From Chloroflexia bacterium (lineage in GTDB: Bacteria > Chloroflexota > Chloroflexia > Thermomicrobiales > JALYUS01): a DNA stretch of 11,550 nt. The stretch covers positions 1 to 11,550 of the forward strand of contig JAICJW010000112.1 of the NCBI GenBank assembly GCA_025928215.1, written 5' to 3'. The notes under the pieces were generated by a model. The model was not told the DNA's origin. It searched no databases and saw only the letters and a list, made by a program, of their open reading frames with translations. Within the stretch, counting starts at the first letter, position 1; every line of letters begins with the position of its first letter. The translations under genes and the position numbers were made by a program. This document shows positions 1 to 6,598 of this stretch, in pieces.

Positions 1-1296
1 AAGGCGCCGTCGGTTGGCATCATCGGACTTGGCTACGTCGGGCTTTCTTACGCGGTTGCGTTCGCGGCGAGTGGCTGCACGGTCGTCGGCTGTGATGTGC
101 TGGCCGGGCGCGTGGCGACGATCAATCGCGGCGAAAGCCCGTTGCCTGACATCCTGCCGGACACGGCGGTCGCCGCCCAGGTAACGGCGGGCCGCTTGAT
201 CGCGACGACGGAGGACGCGCCGCTCGCCGGGTGCGATGCCCTGATTATTGCCGTGCCGACGCCGGTCAACGCGACGTATGACCCCGATCTTTCGATGGTG
301 CGCGACGCGACCGAGCGCATCGGGAGAGTTCTGCGGCGCGGGCAGGTGATCATTCTCGAATGCACGACCTATCCGGGTACGACTGAGGAGATCATCGTGC
401 CGATGGTGGAAGCGAAAGGGTTCACGGTCGGCACCGATGTCTTCGTCGCCTACTCGCCGGAGCGGATTGACCCCGGCAACACGAACAGCGAGGGCTGGAC
501 GCTCGCCAATACGCCGAAGGTCGTCGGCGGCTGCACGCCGGAATGTACGGCCCGCGCCGTCGCGCTCTACGCGCGGATGACGGAAACGGTCATTCCCGTT
601 TCGTCGCCGAAAGTAGCGGAGATGGAGAAGTTAGTCGAAAATGTCTTCCGAGTCGTCAATATTGCCCTCGTGGATGAACTCGCGCTCCTGTGCGATCGGA
701 TGGGCCTTGACATCTGGGAAGTGCTCGACGCGGCGGCGACGAAACCATACGGCTTCATGAAATTCGTGCCGGGGCCGGGGTTGGGTGGCCACTGCATCCC
801 GGTAGACCCGCTCTATTTGACTTGGAAAGCGAAGGCATACGACTTCCCAACGCGCTTCATCGAGCTGGCCGTCGAGATTGACCGGCGCATGCCGTATCAC
901 GTCCGCGATCTCGTCGTCCGCGCCTTGAACGGGCAGCGGAAGAGCGTCAATGGCAGCCGCATCCTGCTGCTCGGCGTCGCGTATAAGGCGGATGTCGCGG
1001 ACACGCGTGAGACGCCTGCCGCCGCGCTCTGGCGCTTGCTGGCGGAGGATGGCGCGGTCGTCTGCTATCACGATCCGCATGTGCCGACCTTCCGCGCGCC
1101 CGATGGCGAAACGTATGCCTCGACGACGCTGACCGACGAACTGCTACGCGCCGTGGATTGCGCCGTGATTGTCACGAATCACGCCGACGTGGATTACAGC
1201 CGCATCGTGGCGCGCACGGCGGCGATTGTGGACACGCGCAACCAGACGCGCGGCATCGAGGCGAGCGAAGGTAGCGCCGCGATCACGCGGCTATAG
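1..1296 (+). CDS. UDP-N-acetylglucosamine/mannosamine-type 6-dehydrogenase (WbpA-like), 5' partial
   Basis: This cytosolic enzyme would oxidise C6 of a UDP-sugar with two NAD+ to give a UDP-uronic acid for surface glycan synthesis. The reading frame is open from base 1, so the true start lies just left of the window; 431 residues are visible, close to the usual 430-440. The nucleotide-binding motif GLGYVGL is at visible residues 9-15. SPERIDPGN (152-160), typical of the UDP-HexNAc branch rather than UDP-glucose dehydrogenases, is present. The catalytic Lys209 and Asn213 lie in MEKLVEN, and the thiohemiacetal-forming Cys265 lies in GGHCIPVDP. The C-terminal domain carries GVAYKADVADTRETPA. The exact substrate (UDP-GlcNAc or UDP-ManNAc) cannot be read from sequence. 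The stop is four bases before the next start codon, indicating an operon with the membrane protein downstream. Confidence 0.93.
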   Translation, partial: KAPSVGIIGLGYVGLSYAVAFAASGCTVVGCDVLAGRVATINRGESPLPDILPDTAVAAQVTAGRLIATTEDAPLAGCDALIIAVPTPVNATYDPDLSMVRDATERIGRVLRRGQVIILECTTYPGTTEEIIVPMVEAKGFTVGTDVFVAYSPERIDPGNTNSEGWTLANTPKVVGGCTPECTARAVALYARMTETVIPVSSPKVAEMEKLVENVFRVVNIALVDELALLCDRMGLDIWEVLDAAATKPYGFMKFVPGPGLGGHCIPVDPLYLTWKAKAYDFPTRFIELAVEIDRRMPYHVRDLVVRALNGQRKSVNGSRILLLGVAYKADVADTRETPAAALWRLLAEDGAVVCYHDPHVPTFRAPDGETYASTTLTDELLRAVDCAVIVTNHADVDYSRIVARTAAIVDTRNQTRGIEASEGSAAITRL

Positions 1297-1300
1297 CAGT

Positions 1301-2881
1301 ATGACTGTGACGCGCCTGGCGAACGGAACGGATCGCGCCGGTCGCCGCCTATGGCTGAACCGCCTGATCGTCGGCGCGTTGATCCTCGCTTGCCTGCTGC
1401 TCGCGCCCAAACTGTTTGCGGTTGCGCGCTATGACGCCGCCATTCTCCGCTTTCCTTTTCAGGTGGACGACGCCGAGGGCGTCCTGCTCGCCGAAGCGGG
1501 ATTGATCGCGCACGGCACGAACCCGTACGCGTACCAGCCATCGCCCGCCCATTATTTCTACGCGGGACCATATACCCCGATCTACACTTTGCTCAATAGC
1601 GGCGCGGTCGTTGCCCTGGGGGCAACCTTCAAGTTCGGTCGGACCGTCCAGTTGCTGGCGACGCTCGCCGTCGCACTATGGCTGGCGTGGGCGGTGCGGC
1701 GATACGCGCGGGATTGGCGCGGCTGGCTCATTGGCGGATGGGTGGCAGCGCTCTTTGTCTCCGCGCACCTCGTCGCGGTCTGGAGTGTGCGCGTGCGACC
1801 GGACATGACGGCGCTCGCGTTCAATGCGCTGGGAGTCGTCGTGCTCCGCGCGTGGCTCGATGCCGATGGGCGGGAGCGATGGAACGAAAGCGTGTGGCCG
1901 CGTGGAGCGGCGCTGGCACGATTGGCGCTCGGGGCGGCCTGTTTCGCGCTCGGCTGGTGGACGAAGCAGACGGTTGTCGCGCTGCCGCTGGCTTTCATCA
2001 TCGCCACGACGGTGCGACATCCGAAGATTGGCGCCACACTCGCCGCCCTGTACGCAGCGATGATCGCCCTCCCGTTTATCGTGCTGACGCTGCTGACTGG
2101 CGGTGGCTTCGCCCAGAAGACGGTCGGCTATCAGGGGTCGTGGCAGTGGCAGGCATTCCGGCGACTCGCGCAGCCATTCATGGAGCGGTATGCGTACCTG
2201 ATCGTCATCGCCGCGCTGTGCGCGCTCCTGCTCGTCGTGCGTACGCGGTGGCCGACCGTCGCCGTCTGCTGGTTCGTGCTCAGTGCCGGCGTCGCTCTCG
2301 GCGCGGGGACGAGCGGGGGGAATCATAATCACTTCGTCGAGTTCGTCGCGGCATCGTCGCTCCTCGTCGGTCAGGGCGTCGCGATGCTCGTGACGGCGGA
2401 GACGGGCATCCGCCGTGCGGCGTGGATCGTGCCCGCGTGCGGCGCGCTCGTCATGCTGGGAATCACGGCGGCGGCGCTCAGCGAGCGGGAGAGCAGCACG
2501 GGCTGGCTGGCGCGTGACTTTCACATGCCGACTTCGTCGGAGCGCGCGGGGCTTGCGCAAGTCGCCTCGTATATCGCGAATAGCCCCGGCCCGGTGTACA
2601 GTAACAATGTCGGTATCCTCGTCGTCAGCGGGCAGACGGTGCGCGTCACCGATCCCTTCACGATGGCGGCGGAGGTGCGCCTTGGCCGGTGGGATGACGC
2701 GCTGCTCGTCGCGGATGTGGAGGCGGGGAAGTATCCATTGATCGCGCTCAGTTACAATGACGTGGCGGCGCTCGATCCGGCGTTGCCGCCAACCGACGCA
2801 ACGCCGGGGCTGATCCGCGCGATTCAGTCCCGGTACCGGCTAATCGAACGGAATGTCTTGCGACTCTATGTGCCGAAGTGA
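1301..2881 (+). CDS. Multi-pass membrane protein, GT39/GT-C-like glycosyltransferase family
   Basis: This 526-residue integral membrane protein resembles the polyprenyl-phosphate-sugar-using GT-C (ArnT/PMT-like) glycosyltransferases. After a first membrane helix (about residues 20-42) comes a loop with FQVDDAEG (53-60), the place where GT-C enzymes carry their catalytic acidic residues. About eight to ten further hydrophobic segments follow (around 100-130, 142-162, 170-183, 205-235, 245-265, 298-313, 318-335, 345-363, 373-392). A WTKQ motif at 220-223 and SGGNHNHFVE at 338-347 recall uncharacterised members of this group. The last 120 residues are soluble and probably extracytoplasmic. I chose ATG 1301, four bases after the previous stop; upstream in-frame starts would lie inside the dehydrogenase gene. 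There is no clear Shine-Dalgarno sequence, so translational coupling is likely. Donor and acceptor are unknown, and the family call rests on motif resemblance only. Confidence 0.75.
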   Translation: MTVTRLANGTDRAGRRLWLNRLIVGALILACLLLAPKLFAVARYDAAILRFPFQVDDAEGVLLAEAGLIAHGTNPYAYQPSPAHYFYAGPYTPIYTLLNSGAVVALGATFKFGRTVQLLATLAVALWLAWAVRRYARDWRGWLIGGWVAALFVSAHLVAVWSVRVRPDMTALAFNALGVVVLRAWLDADGRERWNESVWPRGAALARLALGAACFALGWWTKQTVVALPLAFIIATTVRHPKIGATLAALYAAMIALPFIVLTLLTGGGFAQKTVGYQGSWQWQAFRRLAQPFMERYAYLIVIAALCALLLVVRTRWPTVAVCWFVLSAGVALGAGTSGGNHNHFVEFVAASSLLVGQGVAMLVTAETGIRRAAWIVPACGALVMLGITAAALSERESSTGWLARDFHMPTSSERAGLAQVASYIANSPGPVYSNNVGILVVSGQTVRVTDPFTMAAEVRLGRWDDALLVADVEAGKYPLIALSYNDVAALDPALPPTDATPGLIRAIQSRYRLIERNVLRLYVPK

Positions 2882-2903
2882 GCGAAGAACGAAGGAGCGG
2901 ACG

Positions 2904-3122
2904 GTGAGTGACGAACAACGCGGCGCGACGACCGAGGAACCGGCGATCAGTGAGGACCTCCTGAAGTTACTTGCCTGCCCGTGTAGCCATCACGCGCCGC
3001 TCCGATTGGAAGGGCAGCGGCTGATCTGCACGGACGGCGCGTGCAGCCGCGTTTTCCGCATCGAGGATGGCATCCCGATCATGCTGCTCGACGAGGCCGA
3101 GGGCGATGGCCCGCCCGCATAA
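2904..3122 (+). CDS. Trm112-like small zinc-ribbon protein (UPF0434/YcaR-type)
   Basis: A 72-residue protein of the Trm112/YcaR type. In eukaryotes Trm112 is the zinc-binding activator of several methyltransferases; the bacterial members are small and mostly of unknown role. The family pattern is clear: LLKLLACP (19-26), four cysteines at 25, 27, 42 and 47 as likely zinc ligands, and the signature ending IEDGIPIML (53-61). The first pair is spaced CxC rather than the more usual CxxC. I chose GTG 2904 because GGAG sits six bases upstream; the in-frame ATG at 2853 lies inside the preceding gene. It is 22 bases after the membrane-protein stop and 37 bases before the GT4 start, so it probably belongs to the same transcript. 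The N-terminal 15 residues are polar and look disordered. Confidence 0.8.
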   Translation: MSDEQRGATTEEPAISEDLLKLLACPCSHHAPLRLEGQRLICTDGACSRVFRIEDGIPIMLLDEAEGDGPPA

Positions 3123-3159
3123 ACGCAGGGCTGCAGGATGCGGTTGCCCCCTGGGCGGT

Positions 3160-4368
3160 ATGAGGACTGAGCGGAGCGCGCTGCATTTCGCGTTCCTCTA
3201 TCCACAGATCAAGAAACTGACGGGTGCGCAGCGGCTCATTCTGCAACTGGCGCGATACACCATCGCGGCCGGGCATCGCGTCACGCTCGTCACGCACCGG
3301 CTGAGTGACGAGCCGCGCGCCGTTATGCCTCCCGACCTTGCGGTGATCGAAACAGGCCGCCGCGTGGACTGGTTCGATCACCATTACGCGGACGCGGCGC
3401 TGGAGTATGCCCTCGGACCGCAGTTGATTCGACATATCCCGAAAGACGTAGACACGCTGCTCGGCTTCGGCCCGCCATCGCTACCCGCGCTCTGGTGGGC
3501 GCGGCGTCAGGGGTGGGGGGCGCCTGCACGACCGCTCCTCGCCTTTCTCTACGAGCCACCACGCTTCGTGGACCGGGATCGCGGCGATGTTGTCGCCGGT
3601 CTTGGTCTCGTTGGCCGCCTCGCCTCGCCGCTGTTCGCGGTCTATGGCGCCGTGGATCGTCGCTTCGCGCGGGCGGCGGACGCGCTGCTGGCAAATGGAG
3701 CGTATGGGGCGGCACGGCTCGCTTCGGTCTATGGGCGAGACGCGGTTATCCTGCCGCATGGCGTGGATTTTCGCGCGGCGGACGAACGGGCGGTCGCGCG
3801 GGTGCGGGCACGCTATCGCCTGCCGGAGAATGCGCCGGTCATTCTCACCGTTAACCAACTCCATCCGCGTAAACGGATTGATCTCTTCATTCGAGCCGTC
3901 GCCGGTGTGCGCGAAACCCATCCGGCGGTGATCGGGCTGATCGTCGGCCGGGGGGTGGATGAGACGCGCCTGCGCGCGGAAGCCACCCGCTATGGCGTGA
4001 CGGACGCGATCCGTTTCGCCGGTTTCGTCGCGGACGACGATCTGCCCGCGATGTACGGTAGCGCGACGGCATATCTGCACACGGGGCGCGATGAGACCTT
4101 TGGCTTGTCCGTCCTTGAAGCAGCATGGAGCGGCGTGCCGGTCATCACGGTGGATGAGGGTGGGCCTCCCGGTATCATTGGGGAGAACGGTTGGATCGTC
4201 CCCACCGATGATGCGATGATTGTCGCCGCGCTGAATGGTCTTCTGGCGAATCTGCCCGCCGCGCAGACGCGCGCCGAGCGGGCACAGGCGGCGGTGCGGG
4301 AGTGCTACCGCTGGGAGGATGGCGCGCGCGCCCTCATTCGGACTGTTGAGACGTTGCACGGCTCTTGA
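3160..4368 (+). CDS. Glycosyltransferase family 4 (GT-B fold)
   Basis: A 402-residue retaining glycosyltransferase that would move a sugar from a nucleotide-sugar donor to a glycan or lipid-linked acceptor at the cytoplasmic face. The N-terminal half has a GT4-type acceptor domain starting FAFLYPQ, with TGAQRL at about 22-27. The C-terminal donor domain begins near residue 225. It has HPRKR with Arg237/Lys238, where family members contact the donor diphosphate. It also has the EX7E motif, Glu312 and Glu320 in ETFGLSVLE, followed by GVPVI. I chose ATG 3160: upstream in-frame ATGs overlap the Trm112-like gene, and residues before 3160 do not look like a domain. Only a weak GGGCGG lies upstream. 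The TGA stop is embedded in the -35 box of the downstream tRNA promoter. Donor and product are not predictable. Confidence 0.9.
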   Translation: MRTERSALHFAFLYPQIKKLTGAQRLILQLARYTIAAGHRVTLVTHRLSDEPRAVMPPDLAVIETGRRVDWFDHHYADAALEYALGPQLIRHIPKDVDTLLGFGPPSLPALWWARRQGWGAPARPLLAFLYEPPRFVDRDRGDVVAGLGLVGRLASPLFAVYGAVDRRFARAADALLANGAYGAARLASVYGRDAVILPHGVDFRAADERAVARVRARYRLPENAPVILTVNQLHPRKRIDLFIRAVAGVRETHPAVIGLIVGRGVDETRLRAEATRYGVTDAIRFAGFVADDDLPAMYGSATAYLHTGRDETFGLSVLEAAWSGVPVITVDEGGPPGIIGENGWIVPTDDAMIVAALNGLLANLPAAQTRAERAQAAVRECYRWEDGARALIRTVETLHGS

Positions 4369-4393
4369 CGACCGTGCGGCCCTTTGGTAGGAT
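4365..4393 (+). promoter_or_regulatory. Promoter of the tRNA-Leu/tRNA-Gly pair
   Basis: TTGACG (4365-4370), a 17-base spacer and TAGGAT (4388-4393) form a good housekeeping-sigma promoter, with transcription expected to start near 4400, about 18 bases before tRNA-Leu. The -35 box contains the TGA stop of the GT4 gene. The call rests on consensus and ideal spacing. Confidence 0.7.
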
Positions 4394-4417
4394 CAACGCG
4401 GTGAGGGAACGCCAGCC

Positions 4418-4502
4418 GGGGGAGTGTCGGAACTGGCAGACGAGCATGACTTAGGATCATGTGCCGCAAGGCGTGAGAGTTCGAGTCTCTCCTTCCCCAC
4501 CA
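4418..4502 (+). tRNA. tRNA-Leu (anticodon UAG)
   Basis: An 85-base class II tRNA. The acceptor GGGGGAG pairs with CTTCCCC (4492-4498), with one G-U pair. The anticodon stem CATGA/TCATG (4445-4449/4457-4461) encloses CTTAGGA with anticodon TAG at 4452-4454, reading leucine CUN codons. A long variable arm (GCC/GGC with loop GCAA) is typical of leucine tRNA. The T arm is GAGAG/CTCTC around TTCGAGT. The discriminator A and CCA end are encoded. Confidence 0.97.
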
Positions 4503-4517
4503 ATCAGTCTCATTTGA

Positions 4518-4592
4518 GCGGAAGTGGCTCAGTGGTAGAGCATCTCCTTGCCAAGGAGAAGGTCGCGAGTTCGAATCTCGTCTTCCGCTCCA
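4518..4592 (+). tRNA. tRNA-Gly (anticodon GCC)
   Basis: A 75-base tRNA 15 bases after tRNA-Leu and probably on the same transcript. The acceptor GCGGAAG pairs with CTTCCGC (4582-4588). The anticodon stem TCTCC/GGAGA encloses TTGCCAA with GCC at 4550-4552, reading glycine GGC and GGU. The T loop is TTCGAAT. The discriminator is U and CCA is encoded (4590-4592). A run of five T follows directly and may help end or process the transcript. Confidence 0.97.
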
Positions 4593-4621
4593 TTTTTATA
4601 CCTCCCAAATCGAAGAGCGAT

Positions 4622-4636
4622 ACTCCACAGGGGAGT
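4622..4636 (+). promoter_or_regulatory. Ribosome binding site of the MFS gene within a small hairpin
   Basis: GGGGAG (4630-4635) is seven bases before GTG 4643 and fixes that start. The same bases can pair: ACTCC (4622-4626) with GGAGT (4632-4636) around the loop ACAGG. The stem is only five pairs, so any masking of the site would be mild. Confidence 0.4.
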
Positions 4637-4642
4637 CGGTGG

Positions 4643-5893
4643 GTGGAATCACGGCAATTGCCCGCACGGCATCGCGCACCATCTCTCTGGCGCAATCGCG
4701 ATTTTGCCATCCTTTGGAGCGGTCAAACCCTCTCGTCCATCGGCACGGGTGTTTCCAATCTCGCCTTCCCGCTCCTCGTCCTCACCCTCACCCACTCGCC
4801 GACGCAGGCCGGGATCACCGCGGCCATTCGTGCGCTTCCCTATATCTTCTTCAGCCTGCCTGCCGGCGCACTCGTTGACCGCTGGAATCGTAAATGGACG
4901 ATGATTCTCTGCGACTTGGGGCGCGCGATTACGCTAAGTAGCATCCCCATCGCCTCCATCGCCGGTTCCCTGACCCTCGCGCAACTCTATGCCGTTTCCT
5001 TTCTTGAGGGGACGCTCTTTGTTTTCTTCAGCCTCGCGGAAACTGCCGCCCTCCCCCAGGTCGTGCCGAACACCTCTCTGCCTGCCGCGACCGCGGCCAA
5101 TAATGCCGCATACGGTGTGACCGCCCTTGTCGGTCCTTCACTGGGTGGGGCGCTCTATGCCGTCGGGCGGATTATTCCCTTCATCGCGGATGCGCTCTCC
5201 TACGCCTGCTCGGTCATCTCGCTCTTCTTCATCCAGGCGCGTTTCCAGGAAGATCGCCCGGCTGCCCGTCGTGGCCTCCGACACGAGATCACGGAGGGCT
5301 TGCGCTGGCTGTGGAACAACCCACTCGTTCGATATATGGCTTTCCTGACTGCGGGGCTGCGCGTCGGCGGTGGGATCACGCTCATCGCCATTGTCCTGGC
5401 ACAGCATTTGGGGGCATCACCGGCCGCGATTGGCCTCATCTTTGGCGCGAGCGGTGTGGGCGCGATCATTGGCTCGATCCTCTCGCCCTTCGTGCAGCGG
5501 CGATTCACCTTCGGTCAGGCAATCACCGGTATCTGCTGGTCATTTACCGCAACATACCTGCTCTTTCTCGTGGCACGGAACCTTGCCGCGCTGGCAGCCG
5601 TGCTGTTTCTCATCGAACTGGTCTCCCCCGCGTATGATACTGTTCAGTTCAGTTACCGCCTTGCGCTCATCCCCGATGCCTTGCAGGGGCGGGTGAACAG
5701 CGTCTTTCGCATGATTGCCACGAGCATCCAACCGCTCGCGCTCGCGCTCACCGGCTGGCTTCTGGAGTATGCCGGAAGCATGGTGACGATTCTTACCCTG
5801 GGAGGCTGGTTCGCGCTGCTCTCCACCGTGACGATGCTGAACCCGGATGTCCGTTCGGCGCCCCTCCTTGCTGAGGTGCATCCCGCAAAATGA
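4643..5893 (+). CDS. MFS transporter, MFS_3/EntS-like efflux family
   Basis: A 416-residue inner-membrane transporter of the major facilitator superfamily, probably a drug/proton antiporter or siderophore-type exporter like EntS and the macrolide exporters. The protein opens with SLWRNRDFAILWSGQ (14-28), the usual entry into helix 1 in this group. The loop between helices 2 and 3 has motif A, GALVDRWNRK (75-84). About twelve hydrophobic segments follow, and the length is normal. I chose GTG 4643 because GGGGAG lies seven bases upstream. The frame stays open further upstream through both tRNA genes, but that stretch cannot be protein-coding. The gene has no clear promoter of its own and may be read from the tRNA promoter. 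The substrate is unknown; no regulator is adjacent. Confidence 0.88.
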   Translation: MESRQLPARHRAPSLWRNRDFAILWSGQTLSSIGTGVSNLAFPLLVLTLTHSPTQAGITAAIRALPYIFFSLPAGALVDRWNRKWTMILCDLGRAITLSSIPIASIAGSLTLAQLYAVSFLEGTLFVFFSLAETAALPQVVPNTSLPAATAANNAAYGVTALVGPSLGGALYAVGRIIPFIADALSYACSVISLFFIQARFQEDRPAARRGLRHEITEGLRWLWNNPLVRYMAFLTAGLRVGGGITLIAIVLAQHLGASPAAIGLIFGASGVGAIIGSILSPFVQRRFTFGQAITGICWSFTATYLLFLVARNLAALAAVLFLIELVSPAYDTVQFSYRLALIPDALQGRVNSVFRMIATSIQPLALALTGWLLEYAGSMVTILTLGGWFALLSTVTMLNPDVRSAPLLAEVHPAK

Positions 5894-6004
5894 GCGAGAG
5901 CGCATATGCCCTGCTTGGAATGACGCCTCATGTTGTGTTGTTCAATTCCGCATGACACGTTTCGTTCCGCGCTCGACGTGGGCGCATGCCGATGAGGAGC
6001 AGCA

Positions 6005-6451
6005 ATGACAGAACGACCGCAAATGAGCCGTGAGGACTTCATGGCCTTTATCCTCGATCACCGCGAGAAGCCGCGCAATAACCACCCGATGGACGATCCG
6101 ACCGTGGAAGCCTCCGGTGGCAATCCCGGTTGCGGCGACATCCTGACGGTCTATCTCAAGGTTGGTGACAACGAGCAGATCGAGGACATCTCCTATGTCG
6201 GTGAGGGTTGCACAATCAGTCAGGCGGGCGCGTCGTTCATGACGAGCCGGCTGAAGGGCAAGACCCTCTCCGATGTCGAAGCGATGGGATACGACATCAT
6301 CACCGACACCTTCGGGCGTGAGGTGATGGCGACCCGGCCTCGCTGCGCGACGCTCGCCCTCGGCACCATCAAATCGGCAGTGAAAAAATACCGCGACGAA
6401 ACGATTAAAAAGTCGCTCAATAACGCCTCAAATGTGGCGGTATCGCCTTGA
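6005..6451 (+). CDS. sufU: SufU/IscU-like Fe-S cluster assembly scaffold
   Basis: This 148-residue cytosolic protein should receive sulfur from a cysteine desulfurase, as a scaffold or zinc-dependent sulfur acceptor, for iron-sulfur cluster assembly. All ligand motifs are present: Cys43 and Asp45 in NPGCGD, Cys69 in GEGCTIS and Cys114 in RPRCATLA. Arg111, three residues before the last cysteine, matches SufU (RxxC) rather than the His-Cys of IscU. Yet the second and third cysteines are only 45 apart, as in IscU; from memory Bacillus SufU has about 62 because of an insertion. ATG 6005 has GAGGAG five bases upstream. No desulfurase (sufS) or sufBCD is in the window. The 111-base gap upstream shows no convincing promoter. 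The TGA stop lies in the -35 box of a promoter for the next gene. A general NifU-N-type scaffold name would be equally safe. Confidence 0.88.
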   Translation: MTERPQMSREDFMAFILDHREKPRNNHPMDDPTVEASGGNPGCGDILTVYLKVGDNEQIEDISYVGEGCTISQAGASFMTSRLKGKTLSDVEAMGYDIITDTFGREVMATRPRCATLALGTIKSAVKKYRDETIKKSLNNASNVAVSP

Positions 6452-6476
6452 CGTTCGGGCGATTTGGCATTATGCT
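6448..6476 (+). promoter_or_regulatory. Candidate distal promoter of the sulfurtransferase gene
   Basis: TTGACG (6448-6453), a 17-base spacer and TATGCT (6471-6476) make a good housekeeping-type promoter. The -35 contains the TGA stop of the sufU-like gene. Start of transcription would be near 6483, giving a leader of about 115 bases. Confidence 0.6.
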
Positions 6477-6505
6477 CCATTTAGGTTGCAAAAGTAGCGA
6501 CCAGG

Positions 6506-6534
6506 TTGACGAAGGAGCCACAATCGCGTACCCT
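6506..6534 (+). promoter_or_regulatory. Candidate proximal promoter of the sulfurtransferase gene
   Basis: TTGACG (6506-6511), 17 bases, then TACCCT (6529-6534), which keeps the key T, A and final T of a -10 box. It is weaker than the one 58 bases upstream. The identical -35 box and spacing suggest tandem promoters, though one may be chance. Confidence 0.4.
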
Positions 6535-6598
6535 CTCGGTTGTTGAGTTTGTCGCGTAACTTCATCGACTTTCCGTGCGTGACGTAAGGAGACGCTCT

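Noticed and set aside
1676..2560. Open frame on the - strand opposite the GT39-like gene
   Set aside because: Its Arg-rich low-complexity composition is typical of an antisense shadow; the + strand frame has coherent membrane helices and motifs.
3481..4359. Open frame on the - strand opposite the GT4 gene
   Set aside because: The + strand frame carries clear GT4 motifs; the antisense product resembles no family.
4424..4642. Upstream in-frame extension of the MFS reading frame across both tRNA genes
   Set aside because: Both tRNAs fold perfectly and occupy this stretch; GTG 4643 has a proper ribosome binding site and the protein from there has normal MFS length.
4643..5893. Horizontal transfer of the MFS gene, suggested by its pyrimidine-rich sequence beside tRNA genes
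   Set aside because: Pyrimidine richness follows from the hydrophobic protein; no integrase, direct repeat of the tRNA end or other mobile signature is visible.
5917..5955. Inverted repeats GGAAT/ATTCC and TCATG/CATGA upstream of the sufU-like gene, considered as an operator
   Set aside because: The arms are only five bases, widely spaced and interleaved, with no promoter nearby; this is expected by chance.
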